Shown here: piece after piece, positions 27,361 through 35,629 of the stretch
Layout: each line of letters starts with the position of its first letter
Position numbering within the stretch: position 1 is the stretch's first letter
Source: CAVVGB01 sp963747715
GTDB taxonomy: Bacteria > Actinomycetota > Thermoleophilia > Gaiellales > Gaiellaceae
Assembly: GCA_963747715.1 (NCBI GenBank)
Contig: CAVVGB010000009.1
Location: forward strand, 248,001-312,000
Direction of reading: 5' to 3'
DNA: 64,000 nt
Translations under genes and position numbers: made by a program
Notes under the pieces: generated by a model
The model's database searches: none
What the model saw: the letters and a program-made list of their open reading frames with translations, nothing else
What the model was told of the DNA's origin: nothing

Positions 27361-28332
27361 GTGGAGCAGCAGTCCGTGCCCAATCTCCCGGTCCCGGATC
27401 CGGAGCGGTCCCAGCCGGAGCCGGAGGAACCGCGCCTGGAGCTCGTCCCCGAGGTCGCCGAGGACGAGGAGGCCGACGAAGAGGAAGAAAAGGCACAGGC
27501 CGCCCCGGAGACGCAGGATCCCCTCAAGCTCTACGTCCGCCAGATCGGGGACGGACCCCTCCTGACACCCGCCGAGGAGCGCGAGCTCGCCCGGCGCAAG
27601 GACGAGGGGGACGAGGAGGCCAAGCGCCGGCTGATCGAGTGCAACCTGCGCCTCGTCATGTCGATCACCCGCAACTACGTGAACTCGGGCGTCCCGCTCC
27701 TCGACCTCATCCAGGAGGGAAACCTGGGCCTGATCCGCGCCGTCGAGAAATTCGACTACCGGATGGGCTTCAAGCTCTCGACGTACGCGACCTGGTGGAT
27801 CCGCCAGTCCGTGACGCGGGCGATCGCAGACCAAGGGCGCACGATCCGCCTTCCCGTCCACGTCGTCGACCAGGTGCGCCGCGTCATGCGCGCGCGCCGG
27901 ATCCTCACCCAGAAGCTCAACCGCGACCCGCTCCCGGCAGAGATCGCCCAGGAGAGCGGCTTCGAGCTGAAGCGCGTGCAGGAGCTTCTCGACCTCGTCG
28001 AGGATCCCGTCAGCCTCGAGACGCCAGTAGGGGACGGCGATTCGATGTACGGCGACATGCTCGAGGACGTCAACTCCGAGCAGCCTGAGGTCGTCCTCGC
28101 CGATCTCCTCCGCAGCGTCGAGCTCCAGGGTGCGCTCGACCAGCTCTCCGAGCGGATGCGCCACGTGCTCGAGCTTCGCTTCGGCCTCTCCGGGAAGGCG
28201 CCGCAGACGCTCGAGGAAGTGGGCACCGAGCTCGGCGTCACCCGCGAGCGCGTCCGCCAGCTCGAATCGCGCGCTCTGCGCGAGCTCCAGCTCGCCGCAC
28301 CCGACCTCAAGCTCTACCTCCGCGCCGAATAG
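27361..28332 (+). CDS. RNA polymerase sigma factor, sigma-70 group (RpoD-like, without region 1.1)
   Basis: Regions 1.2 to 4.2 are present: PLKLYVRQIGDGPLLTP, NLRLVMSITRNYVNSG, DLIQEGNLGLIRAVEKFDY, FKLSTYATWWIRQSVTRAI and the helix-turn-helix EEVGTELGVTRERVRQLE. The N-terminus before region 1.2 is a short acidic Pro/Glu stretch, so region 1.1 is lacking. GTG 27361 is a plausible start; GTG 27376 and more upstream codons are alternatives. It probably acts as a group 2 or second principal sigma factor. A second RpoD-like gene lies convergently 0.7 kb downstream. Confidence 0.92.
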   Translation: MEQQSVPNLPVPDPERSQPEPEEPRLELVPEVAEDEEADEEEEKAQAAPETQDPLKLYVRQIGDGPLLTPAEERELARRKDEGDEEAKRRLIECNLRLVMSITRNYVNSGVPLLDLIQEGNLGLIRAVEKFDYRMGFKLSTYATWWIRQSVTRAIADQGRTIRLPVHVVDQVRRVMRARRILTQKLNRDPLPAEIAQESGFELKRVQELLDLVEDPVSLETPVGDGDSMYGDMLEDVNSEQPEVVLADLLRSVELQGALDQLSERMRHVLELRFGLSGKAPQTLEEVGTELGVTRERVRQLESRALRELQLAAPDLKLYLRAE

Positions 28333-28360
28333 CACCGCCTGAGGCGGAGAGTAGGGTGGG

Positions 28361-29104
28361 GTGATGGCCGGCTTCTTCGTCGACGTGCACTCCCACGTCG
28401 TCCCTTCGGGAGACGACGGCGCCAAATCACGGGAGCAAGGGCTCGAGCTCTGCGCGCGGGCCGCGCGGCGGGGGACCGGCGTCCTGTTCGCGACACCCCA
28501 CGTCTGGCCGATGCTGCCGCTCACAAAGGAACGGGAGGCGGCCGTGCGGGAGGCAGCCGCCGCGATGGCGCCGGCCGCCGCCCAGGCCGGGGTCGAGCTG
28601 AGGCTCGGCTTCGAGCTGACGCCCACGCCGGCCCTCCTGGAGGAGGATCCCCGCCGCTACCGGCTGGAGGGCCTCGAAGCCGTCCTCATGGAGGTTCCGT
28701 TCCAGGGCTCCCTAACGCTCTCTGAGCGCCTCGCCGAGCACATCGAGACCGCCGGGCTCATGCCCGTGATCGCCCATCCTGAGCGCTCTCAGGACGTCCT
28801 GGAAACGCCGAGCCTCGCCGCCCGCCTGCGAGAGAGGGGATGGCTCCTCCAGCTCAACGGCTCGAGCCTCCTCGGCCACCACGGGCGGGAGATCGAGGCG
28901 GCCGGGTGGGAGCTCGTCGACCGCGGCCTGGCCGACCTGGTGGGCTCCGACGGCCACCGGGACACGCGCCCGCCGCTTCTGGACGAGGCCTACCGAGCCG
29001 TGCGGGCGCGAGTGGGGGAGAGAGCGGACGCCCTCTTCGACGGCCGGGCGCTCGGCTTCGAGCTAGCGGCTCGCGACCGCGTCGATCTCGCGCAGGGAGG
29101 CTAG
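28361..29104 (+). CDS. PHP-domain phosphatase, CpsB/YwqE tyrosine-phosphatase type
   Basis: This metal-dependent phosphoesterase of the PHP superfamily is close to the manganese-dependent tyrosine phosphatases of capsule systems. Metal motifs are DVHSHVVPSGDDGA, FATPHVW, VIAHPERSQD and GSDGHRDTRP. Length is 247 residues. A GTG at 28361 is followed at once by ATG. No tyrosine kinase or capsule gene is nearby, so the substrate is open. It overlaps the convergent sigma factor gene by 42 bases at its 3' end. Confidence 0.85.
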   Translation: MMAGFFVDVHSHVVPSGDDGAKSREQGLELCARAARRGTGVLFATPHVWPMLPLTKEREAAVREAAAAMAPAAAQAGVELRLGFELTPTPALLEEDPRRYRLEGLEAVLMEVPFQGSLTLSERLAEHIETAGLMPVIAHPERSQDVLETPSLAARLRERGWLLQLNGSSLLGHHGREIEAAGWELVDRGLADLVGSDGHRDTRPPLLDEAYRAVRARVGERADALFDGRALGFELAARDRVDLAQGG

Positions 29105-30124
29105 GCGGGCGAGCGACTCGATCTCGATCTGGCGCACGCGCTCGCGCGTGATTCCAAGACGGCGCCCGATGTGCTCGAGCGTGTGCGGCTCCTCGCCGCG
29201 CAGGCCGTAGCGAAGCTCCAGGACGCGCCGGTCCCGCTCGGGCAGCGATTCGAGCGCGCGGTCGAGAGCTTCCTTCTGCAGCCGCCGCTCGGTCTCTTCC
29301 TCGGGAAGCGGATCCTCGCCGGCGACGAGATCGCCGAAGACCGCGTCCTCCTGCTCGCCGATCGGCTGGTCGAGGCTCGTCGACGCGCGCGCGGCGGCGC
29401 GAACCTCGAGCGCCTGCTGCAGCGGTAGCCCGGCCTCGTCGGCGATCTCCTCGAGCGTCGGCTCGCGCGCGAGCTGCGTCCAGAGGTGGCGCTCGGCGCG
29501 GTGCATCTTCTGCATGCGCTCGACCACGTGCACCGGAACGCGAATCGTGCGCGCCTTGTCGGCGATCGCACGCGCAACCGCTTGCCTGATCCACCACGTC
29601 GCGTACGTGGAGAACTTGAGCCCGCGCTGCCACTCGAACTTCTCGACCGCGCGGATGAGCCCGAACATCCCCTCCTGGATCAGGTCGAGGAAGGGAAGGC
29701 CCTGGTTCCGGTAGTTCTTGGCGATCGAGACGACGAGGCGAAGGTTGCACTCGATCATCCGCCGCTTGGCCGTCATGTCGCCCTGCTCGATCCGCTTGGA
29801 GAGCTCGACCTCGTCGGCGGCGGTCAGGAGCGGGTGCCGGCCGATCTCCCGCAGGAAAAGCTGGAGGGCGTCGGTCGTGGTCTCGAGCACCTCGGTGTTC
29901 CGGGGCGGCGCCGTCGGCTCCTTGGCAGGCTGCTCCTTCGGCTCGATCACCTCGATGTTGCGCTCCTCGAGCAGCTGGTGGAGCGCCTCGAGCTCGGGCG
30001 GCTCGAGCTCGGCCTGGTCGATGGCATCAGCCACGTCCGAGGCCTCGACGAAGCCCGCCGCCTCGGCCTTCTCGAGGAGCTGGGCGATCTCTTCGTGTTG
30101 GAGGACGGGATGTTGGTCTGGCAT
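29063..30124 (-). CDS. rpoD: RNA polymerase principal sigma factor RpoD-like
   Basis: This is a 353-residue sigma-70 factor. An N-terminal region 1.1-like helical segment (EEIAQLLEKAEAAGFVEASD) precedes regions 1.2 to 4.2. Clear marks are LQLFLREIGRHPLLTA, NLRLVVSIAKNYRNQG, DLIQEGMFGLIRAVEKFEW, FSTYATWWIRQAVARAIADK and IGRRLGITRERVRQIE. Because it keeps region 1.1 it is my favoured principal sigma factor of the two in this window. A TTGACT/TAGGGT promoter lies about 70 bases upstream. Confidence 0.93.
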   Translation of the reverse strand: MPDQHPVLQHEEIAQLLEKAEAAGFVEASDVADAIDQAELEPPELEALHQLLEERNIEVIEPKEQPAKEPTAPPRNTEVLETTTDALQLFLREIGRHPLLTAADEVELSKRIEQGDMTAKRRMIECNLRLVVSIAKNYRNQGLPFLDLIQEGMFGLIRAVEKFEWQRGLKFSTYATWWIRQAVARAIADKARTIRVPVHVVERMQKMHRAERHLWTQLAREPTLEEIADEAGLPLQQALEVRAAARASTSLDQPIGEQEDAVFGDLVAGEDPLPEEETERRLQKEALDRALESLPERDRRVLELRYGLRGEEPHTLEHIGRRLGITRERVRQIEIESLARLASLREIDAVASR

Positions 30125-30193
30125 TACAAAACGGGAAAAGCGTGCCGCAGTGCGACCAACACGAGACAGACCTGCCGGTCGAGAGCCGTGCTT

Positions 30194-30221
30194 ACCCTAC
30201 CCAAGCGCCGTAGCTAGTCAA
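30194..30221 (-). promoter_or_regulatory. Sigma-70 promoter of the rpoD-like gene
   Basis: On the minus strand TTGACT (30221-30216) and TAGGGT (30199-30194) are separated by 16 bases. The -10 box fits the actinobacterial TANNNT form. Transcription would start near 30187, about 60 bases before the ATG at 30124. Confidence 0.5.
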
Positions 30222-30431
30222 ACGCCTGCGTCCCTGGAAGTCAAGCCCCTCGGGGCCGGATTTTCGGCCATCGGCACCGAGAGGCGCGTGCCGCCCGGCC
30301 GGGCCGCCGTCCGCTCGGTCTGAGCGTAATGCGCCCCCTTGCCGGGCTTCCCCGCCAGCGCACGAGAATGGGCGTTATGTCAAGTTGGAGCCCGGACAGG
30401 CCAAAGCCGCCCAGAGCCTCGGATCCCCCAT

Positions 30432-30453
30432 TTTCCACAGGCGGCCGTGGAAA
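30432..30453. promoter_or_regulatory. Inverted repeat TTTCCAC-N8-GTGGAAA before the glycoside hydrolase gene
   Basis: A perfect seven-base inverted repeat with an eight-base spacer ends 15 bases before ATG 30469. The left arm belongs to TTTTCCACA, a near match to the DnaA box. Similar sequences recur just after the gene. It is placed where an operator would act. Confidence 0.4.
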
Positions 30454-30468
30454 CCCAGACCGATTAGC

Positions 30469-31671
30469 ATGCCTCGCTCGTCCATGCTCCTCGAGCCTGT
30501 CGATCCGAACGAACGATTCCGCGCCAGACGTCGACAGGCCCGGAGAAGGCAAACCATCCAGCGCGTCTCGCTGCTTGCCGTCGTCACCTTGGCGGCGGCG
30601 GGAGCCACGCTCGGCGCACGCTTTCTCGGCGATGCCGGCACGAGAGCCGCGGGGGGCAATGAGCCGGTCACGCAGCAGTCCACTCCGCCGGCGCCGCCCA
30701 AGCCCGAGCCTCGCCCCTACCCCGACGAGATCCGAGGCGTCCACGTCACGATGGCCCTCGCCTCCCTCGACGGCAAGCTCGACGAGTATCTGGCCCTCAC
30801 CAGCGAGGGCCTGAACACCCTCGAGCTCGACGTCAAGGACGAGAACGGCGAGGTGGGCTTCCGGGCCAAGGTGCCTCTCGCACGCCAGATCGGCTCGGCT
30901 CGCGACTACTACAAGGCTAAAGAGGTGGTCGAGAAGGCTCGGGCCAAGGGCGTCTACCTCATCGGGCGGGTAGTGGTCATGGAGGACCCCCTCCTCACCT
31001 CGCAGCGGCCCAAGTATGCGATCCGCAATCCCGACGGGAGCGTGTGGCGAAACAGCGCCGGCCTCGGCTGGTCGAACCCCTACGACAAGCGCGTCTGGAA
31101 GTACAACGTGGACATCGCCGTCGAGGCGGCCAAAGCGGGCTTCGACGAGATCCAGTTCGACTACATCCGCTTCCCCACCGACGGGAACATCGAGAGCGCG
31201 GTCTACGCCGGCGAGGTCAAGGAGAAGCGCCACGCGACCATCGCCCGGATCCTCGCCTACGCCCGCGAGCGCCTCGAGCCGCTCGGCGTCAGGATGTCCG
31301 CCGACGTCTTCGGCCTGTCGGCGACGAGGAACATGGGCATCGGCCAGACGCCCCGCAAGCTGGCTCGCTACCTGGACGCCATCTATCCGATGGTCTACCC
31401 CTCCCACTACGGCCCGGGTGAGCTCGGGCTGGCCGACCCCAACGCCGAGCCCGGCCGCACCGTCGCTCTCTCCCTCCGCGACTTCGCCGCCGACCTCACC
31501 GGCCAAGAGACGCGGCTCGTGCCGTGGCTTCAGGACTTCTCCCTCGGCCGTGAGTACTCGAAAGACGACGTTCGGCTGCAGATTCTCGCCGCGCGCGATG
31601 CTTCCGCAGACGGCTATCTCCTCTGGAACCCGTCGGGGATCTATACGCCCGGCGTGCTCTCTGACCAGTAG
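30469..31671 (+). CDS. Putative glycoside hydrolase (DUF4015/GH13-like family), membrane-anchored
   Basis: An N-terminal arginine-rich segment and one membrane helix (about residues 29-48, VSLLAVVTLAAAGATLGARFL) suggest an anchored extracellular enzyme. The catalytic domain has the family run RGVHVTMALASL, NTLELDVKDENGEVGF, GFDEIQFDYIRFPTDG and MSADVFGLSATR, ending with WLQDFSLG. These match the putative glycoside hydrolase family of the TIM-barrel type. ATG 30469 is my choice; ATG 30484 and a TTG at 30385 are alternatives. Substrate unknown. Confidence 0.85.
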   Translation: MPRSSMLLEPVDPNERFRARRRQARRRQTIQRVSLLAVVTLAAAGATLGARFLGDAGTRAAGGNEPVTQQSTPPAPPKPEPRPYPDEIRGVHVTMALASLDGKLDEYLALTSEGLNTLELDVKDENGEVGFRAKVPLARQIGSARDYYKAKEVVEKARAKGVYLIGRVVVMEDPLLTSQRPKYAIRNPDGSVWRNSAGLGWSNPYDKRVWKYNVDIAVEAAKAGFDEIQFDYIRFPTDGNIESAVYAGEVKEKRHATIARILAYARERLEPLGVRMSADVFGLSATRNMGIGQTPRKLARYLDAIYPMVYPSHYGPGELGLADPNAEPGRTVALSLRDFAADLTGQETRLVPWLQDFSLGREYSKDDVRLQILAARDASADGYLLWNPSGIYTPGVLSDQ

Positions 31672-31691
31672 CGAAGCCGCTTCTCACAGGT

Positions 31692-31732
31692 CCGTCCACA
31701 GCGCGTCGGACGTGTGTGGAAACTGTGGAAAA
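31692..31732. promoter_or_regulatory. Cluster of DnaA-box-like sites beside an AT-rich tract
   Basis: Three nine-base elements lie within 41 bases: CCGTCCACA (31692), then TGTGGAAAC (31715) and TGTGGAAAA (31724) head to tail. An unusually AT-rich stretch follows to about 31770. They resemble TTATCCACA with one or two changes. The function is unknown. Confidence 0.35.
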
Positions 31733-31942
31733 ATGGACTTTTCGCAAATTGCACCAATTAAAATGGACAGGTACTTGCGCGAGGGTTTACGACCTTCTAG
31801 ATTGCCGTCTGCACCGAGTAGGGAACGCGAGTAGGTTGAAGCTTCACCTGACGGCTGTACGCGGAAGCGGAAAGTCGGCGGGTGAGGTGGACGAAAGCGA
31901 GACCCGCTCGGTGAATTTTTTTTAACTAGAGTCGCGGGCGCC

Positions 31943-32137
31943 GTGCATCTCCGTCCGCCAGCCTTCAGCCCTGGCTTCACGTCCTTCGTCTGGGGCGTGA
32001 GCCTCGGCCTCTTCATCTGGATCGGCCTGCTCGCCGTCGGCGTCGGCATGGCGACGTCCCTCTTGGCCGGGCTCGTCGGCGGCGCCTTGATCTTCTTCTA
32101 CGTGCGGCTCTACGGCCGCGACCAGCTCAACCGCTAG
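31943..32137 (+). CDS. Small two-helix membrane protein
   Basis: A GTG start gives 64 residues with two hydrophobic helices (about 15-35 and 36-55) and a short charged end YVRLYGRDQLNR. I do not recognise a named family. It follows a T8 run and stands alone between the DnaA-box-like cluster and a gene-poor stretch. Confidence 0.5.
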   Translation: MHLRPPAFSPGFTSFVWGVSLGLFIWIGLLAVGVGMATSLLAGLVGGALIFFYVRLYGRDQLNR

Positions 32138-32468
32138 GGCTTAGACCAGCGAGCCCGTGCGGCCCCACCCGCCGGCCAGGAGGCCGACGAGTAGGAGATG
32201 GGCTAGGTCCTTGCCGAGCTCGTGCTCGAGCCGGATCCAGGCGGTCCCGTTCTCCTGGTCGATGAGGCGGCCGAGCGCCTGGCAGTGGGAAAGCAATCGG
32301 GGCGCCCCGCGTGGGCCGGACGACTGGAAGGCGGCGGCGTCCATGCCTAGGTCATCGACCTTCCGAGGCACGCCGGGGATCCCTGGCGTGAGTGAGGGCA
32401 AAAGAGGGATTTAGCAGCACAAAAAAGGGGCGCCTTGAGGCGCCCCTTGTGGCCGCGTAAGAGTCTTG
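32138..32468. other. Gene-free stretch ending in a terminator
   Basis: No open frame here looks like a real protein on either strand. The only clear element is the intrinsic terminator at 32428-32447 serving the gene on the minus strand. Confidence 0.5.
32422..32447 (-). terminator. Intrinsic terminator of the 32469-33185 gene
   Basis: On the minus strand GGGGCGCC-TCAA-GGCGCCCC is followed by TTTTTTG, a perfect eight-base stem with a U-run. It starts 21 bases after the stop codon at 32469. Confidence 0.85.
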
Positions 32469-33185
32469 CTACGGACGACGCGACGGGTCGCGAATCTCGA
32501 CGCGATCGTCGTCCGTCGTGCTCGTGACAACGTCGTCGTCGTCCGTCGTGCTCGTGACAACGTCGTCGTCGTCCACCGTGCGGTCGACGACGGTGCGGTC
32601 TTCCGCCGGCACCGTGGTCGTTACGGGCTCAGGCCGGTCGTAGTCGTGAACGTCTTCGTCCGGGACCGTCGTCGTTCGCTCGGCGACGTACTCGCGCCGC
32701 GGTCCGGCCGTGTCGAACACGAACGAGAACACGAGCCCGATCGCGACTGCGATCGCTCCTTGGTAGACGCTCATGTCCTGCGCGAAGCCCTCGATCCCGA
32801 GATCCTGGGCCCAGCCGGAGACTGTTTCCCGGGTCCCCTGCCCGGTGTCGCGAGTTGCGAGGAGGATGCCGCCTCCGAGAATCAGCGCCGGAAGGAACCC
32901 GAGCAGGAAGACACCCGGGCTCAGAACCGGGACCCCCCACTTCGTCCAACCGCCGAGCAGCTGCGAGAAGCCGAGCACGAACCCTGCTGCCGCCAGGATG
33001 CCCATGGCCGCCCAGAACTCACTGGTCGAATCGAGGTTGAAGAGCGTTGCGAGCCAGATCAAGAACCCGGCTGCAACCACTCCGAGGAGCGTGAAGAGCC
33101 CGCGCACGAGCGGCGGTCCACCCCACGCTCTCTCCGTCCTGCGATCGACCACCTCATCGTCCCGATCGTTGCGTCTCCCGAACAT
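32469..33185 (-). CDS. Four-helix membrane protein with acidic repeat tail
   Basis: This 238-residue protein of unknown family has a charged N-terminus (FGRRNDRDDEVVDRR) and about four membrane helices between residues 27 and 160. An extracytoplasmic or cytoplasmic tail is rich in Thr, Val and Asp. The tail ends in two copies of the ten-residue unit DDDDVVTSTT and part of a third. It is a single-gene unit with its own terminator. Confidence 0.7.
   Translation of the reverse strand: MFGRRNDRDDEVVDRRTERAWGGPPLVRGLFTLLGVVAAGFLIWLATLFNLDSTSEFWAAMGILAAAGFVLGFSQLLGGWTKWGVPVLSPGVFLLGFLPALILGGGILLATRDTGQGTRETVSGWAQDLGIEGFAQDMSVYQGAIAVAIGLVFSFVFDTAGPRREYVAERTTTVPDEDVHDYDRPEPVTTTVPAEDRTVVDRTVDDDDVVTSTTDDDDVVTSTTDDDRVEIRDPSRRP
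32504..32575 (-). repeat. 30-base tandem repeat inside a coding tail
   Basis: A unit of 30 bases containing GTCCGTCGTGCTCGTGACAA occurs twice almost without change, with a partial third copy. It encodes the ten-residue repeat of the membrane protein tail and stays in frame. Confidence 0.8.
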
Positions 33186-33272
33186 GCCCTATTCACCTCG
33201 TCTGGGTCGTTTGCCTAGAAAATTCCCGCTCAGGGCGAGTTGTAACCCCAGCGACCCCGGGGCGCCAGTGTC

Positions 33273-33872
33273 CTAGGCGGCGAGGTCGCGGCGGCTGGCG
33301 TCGAAGCCGGCCGAGAAAAGCTCCGCCCGGAGGGCCTCGGCCGTCTCCGGGCCCGCCGAAAAGACGTGCTCGACGACCGCCACCCGGCGGTCGTTGTAGA
33401 AGGGCACGTCCACGTGGGGCCGGCTGACGAGGTTCACCGTCGTCTTCGAGCACGAGGGGCACTGGACAGCGAGACCGACCTCCTCCTCCCCCGGCGCGAG
33501 AGCCAGAAAGGACGAGGGGAAGACGGGCCGCGGCCGCTCCTCCGGGAAGCAGAAGAAGCTCCACGGCCAGTCGCCGGCCTGGATCCGCCTGGCCGCCAGA
33601 TCGAGAAGCTCGGCCTCCACCGGCTCGAGCCGCGAGGTCATCAGGTTGAGAAACGCAGCCTCCGACCCGCTCAGCGGAGCCCAGTCGAGCTCGTCGTGCG
33701 TCACGAGCCCGTCGTGGTCCTCGCCGCAGGCACACGAGAAGGTGATCCGGTAGACGGCCGGGTGGCTCGCGCCGGGCAGGCGCTCGAGGGCCCGGAACTC
33801 CGACAGGCGCACGTTCACCTCTCCTCGGGAGGGACACGAGAACGTGTAACGGCCCGTCAGTCCGTCGTACAT
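33273..33872 (-). CDS. CpXC-domain protein
   Basis: A putative metal-binding protein of about 199 residues. Cysteine pairs include FSCACGEDHDG and VQCPSCSKTTVNL, the latter fitting the CpXC type. ATG 33872 (MYDGLTGRYTFSC) is preferred over an in-frame start at 33935 because it lies just before the first conserved Cys. Function unknown. Confidence 0.6.
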   Translation of the reverse strand: MYDGLTGRYTFSCPSRGEVNVRLSEFRALERLPGASHPAVYRITFSCACGEDHDGLVTHDELDWAPLSGSEAAFLNLMTSRLEPVEAELLDLAARRIQAGDWPWSFFCFPEERPRPVFPSSFLALAPGEEEVGLAVQCPSCSKTTVNLVSRPHVDVPFYNDRRVAVVEHVFSAGPETAEALRAELFSAGFDASRRDLAA

Positions 33873-33948
33873 GGCCCGATTATGTATCGGCAGACCTGAC
33901 GGCAAACCGCATGCCCCCAGCGGAGGCCGCTTCATTACTGGGTCAGCC

Positions 33949-34461
33949 TTAGTACTGGATCAGCGAGAAGACGTCGTAGCCTTCGAGCTTCTCGCGGCCG
34001 TTCAGGAAGTCGAGCTCGATCACGAACGCGAGCCCGACGACCTCGCCGCCCAGTTGCTCGACGAGATCGATCTTGGCGCGTGCCGTTCCCCCGGTCGCGA
34101 GCAGGTCGTCGTGGATGAGAACGCGCGCGCCGCCCTTGATCGCGTCGGCGTGCAACTCGAGCGCGTCGAAGCCGTACTCGAGCGCGTACTTCGCGCTCAC
34201 CGTCCTCCACGGAAGCTTGCCCGGCTTGCGCGCGGCGACGAACCCGCACTTGAGCCGGTAGGCGAGCGCCGCTCCGAGGATGAAGCCCCGCGCTTCGGCC
34301 CCGAGCACGACGTCCGGCTTGCGCGGCTCGGCGAACTCGGCGAGCTGCTCGACGGTCTCCTGCAGCGCGTCCGCGTCTGCGAGGAGCGGCATGATGTCCT
34401 TGAAGACGATCCCGCGCTTCGGGAAATCCGGGATGTCCCGGATCTTCTCTTTCAGATCCAT
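33949..34461 (-). CDS. apt: Adenine phosphoribosyltransferase
   Basis: Apt salvages adenine to AMP with PRPP. The 170-residue protein has the N-terminal KIRDIPDFPKRGIVFKDI, the GAEARGFILGAALAYRL loop and the PRPP motif VLIHDDLLATGGTA. It lies five bases after the MerR-type regulator and is the last gene of the RsiG-FHA-MerR-apt run. Adenine salvage fits with the nucleoside importer at the window start, but no regulatory link is shown. Confidence 0.96.
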   Translation of the reverse strand: MDLKEKIRDIPDFPKRGIVFKDIMPLLADADALQETVEQLAEFAEPRKPDVVLGAEARGFILGAALAYRLKCGFVAARKPGKLPWRTVSAKYALEYGFDALELHADAIKGGARVLIHDDLLATGGTARAKIDLVEQLGGEVVGLAFVIELDFLNGREKLEGYDVFSLIQY

Positions 34462-34466
34462 CGCGC

Positions 34467-35165
34467 CTACTCGGGGAGCAACGACCGCACGGCGCGCCAG
34501 AAGAGCAGCTGCGAGAGCTCCTGCGAGGCCGACGCGAGCGCTTCGAGGTCCTCGAGCCCGGCGTGGCGCTTCTCGGGGTTCCGGGAGCGGAGGGCCGGCG
34601 CGACCACCTGCTCGAGCAGACCCGCTTCACGCTCGGCGCCCGTCCGGAAGCTGCGCAGGTGCCGCGGTGCGACGCCGTAACGGGCCATCCGCGCACAGGC
34701 CGCGACGACGCCGACGTCCCGCTCCGGATAGAGGCGCCGGCCGTTCTCGGCCCGCGGTTGAAGCAGTCCGAACTCCTCGAGCTCGGCGACGAACTCGCGG
34801 TGGACGCCCGCCTGGTCGCAGAGGTCGATCAGGTCGACCTCGGGCTCGGGAGCGCGCAGGGCGGCGCCGCGCCGTGGACGCCTCTGCCGGCTCGGCGAGG
34901 CGAGCTCCTCGCGGATGACGCGGAGCGGGAGAAACTCGTCGCGCTGGAGCCGCAGGATCGTCTCGAGCCGCTCGACGTCGTCTTCCGTGTAGAGGCGGTA
35001 GCCGCTCTGCGTCCGCCGCGGCGCGAGCAGGCCCTGGTCCTCGAGGTAGCGAATCTTGGAGATGGAGACGTCCGGGAACTCCTCTTTGAGGCGGCCGCAG
35101 ACGGCGCCGATCGTGAGCGGCCGGCCGGACTGTTCGTTGTGCCTGTTCGTGGTCGTCGTCGCCAT
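34467..35165 (-). CDS. MerR-family transcriptional regulator, FtsR-like
   Basis: An N-terminal MerR winged helix (TIGAVCGRLKEEFPDVSISKIRYLEDQGLL, shown as parts: TIGAVCGRLK and SKIRYLEDQGLL) is followed by a second MerR-like module with RLYPERDVGVV. This two-module layout and the place next to an FHA protein match mycobacterial Rv1828 and FtsR of Corynebacterium, which controls ftsZ. Its start overlaps the FHA gene stop by one base. At 232 residues it is of expected length. Confidence 0.85.
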   Translation of the reverse strand: MATTTTNRHNEQSGRPLTIGAVCGRLKEEFPDVSISKIRYLEDQGLLAPRRTQSGYRLYTEDDVERLETILRLQRDEFLPLRVIREELASPSRQRRPRRGAALRAPEPEVDLIDLCDQAGVHREFVAELEEFGLLQPRAENGRRLYPERDVGVVAACARMARYGVAPRHLRSFRTGAEREAGLLEQVVAPALRSRNPEKRHAGLEDLEALASASQELSQLLFWRAVRSLLPE

Positions 35166-35629
35166 CAGGTCAGAAAGGTCATGCGGTATTTGCCGATCTG
35201 CACTTCGTCGCCGTCCTCGAGCTTGGCGTTCTCGACGCGGCGGCGGTTCACGTACGTGCCGTTCAAGCTGCCCTCGTCCTCGATCATGAAGCCGTCGTCA
35301 CCGCGGCTGACGAGCGCGTGCCGGCGCGAGACGGTCACGTCGTCGAGGAAGATCTCGCACTCCGGTGAACGTCCGACCGCGACGCGGTCGCCCTCGAGCG
35401 CGAACGTCTCGCCGGCGCGGCCGCCGCCGGCACGGACGACGAGCGCAGGGCCCTCGATACGAAGATCGGCCAGGGAGAGTGAGTCGTCCTCGGCTTCCTC
35501 CTCGGGCGTGAATGTCATCGTCGTGTGCGCGCCGGGCTCATCGCGAATGAGAAGCGCCCCGCACTTCGAGCAGTAGTTCGCCGCCTCAGGATTTTGAAAG
35601 CCGCACTCCGGGCAGTGGACGTGCGTCAC
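35165..35629 (-). CDS. Zinc-ribbon and FHA-domain protein (GarA/Rv1827 context)
   Basis: The GTG start gives 154 residues. Residues about 4-23 form a zinc ribbon (CPECGFQNPEAANYCSKCG). An acidic linker contains a TTMTFTPEEE stretch. The FHA fold follows with VGRSPECEIFLDD, SRRHALVSR and SLNGTYVNRRRV, which binds phosphothreonine. The neighbouring FtsR-like gene repeats the garA-Rv1828 order of mycobacteria. The zinc ribbon is not part of classical GarA. The start overlaps the upstream stop as GTGA. Confidence 0.88.
   Translation of the reverse strand: MTHVHCPECGFQNPEAANYCSKCGALLIRDEPGAHTTMTFTPEEEAEDDSLSLADLRIEGPALVVRAGGGRAGETFALEGDRVAVGRSPECEIFLDDVTVSRRHALVSRGDDGFMIEDEGSLNGTYVNRRRVENAKLEDGDEVQIGKYRMTFLT

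Larger units (their letters stand above)
30125..30468. other. Divergent intergenic region between rpoD-like gene and glycoside hydrolase
   Basis: These 344 bases hold no convincing gene. They contain the promoter for the rpoD-like gene and, near the right end, a TTTCCAC inverted repeat described separately. Confidence 0.6.

Noticed and set aside
31692..31770. Chromosome replication origin
   Set aside because: DnaA-like boxes and an AT-rich tract are present, but no dnaA, dnaN or other origin genes are near and the boxes are imperfect.
32504..32575. CRISPR-like repeat array
   Set aside because: The units are directly adjacent, without spacers, in frame inside a coding region, and only two full copies exist.
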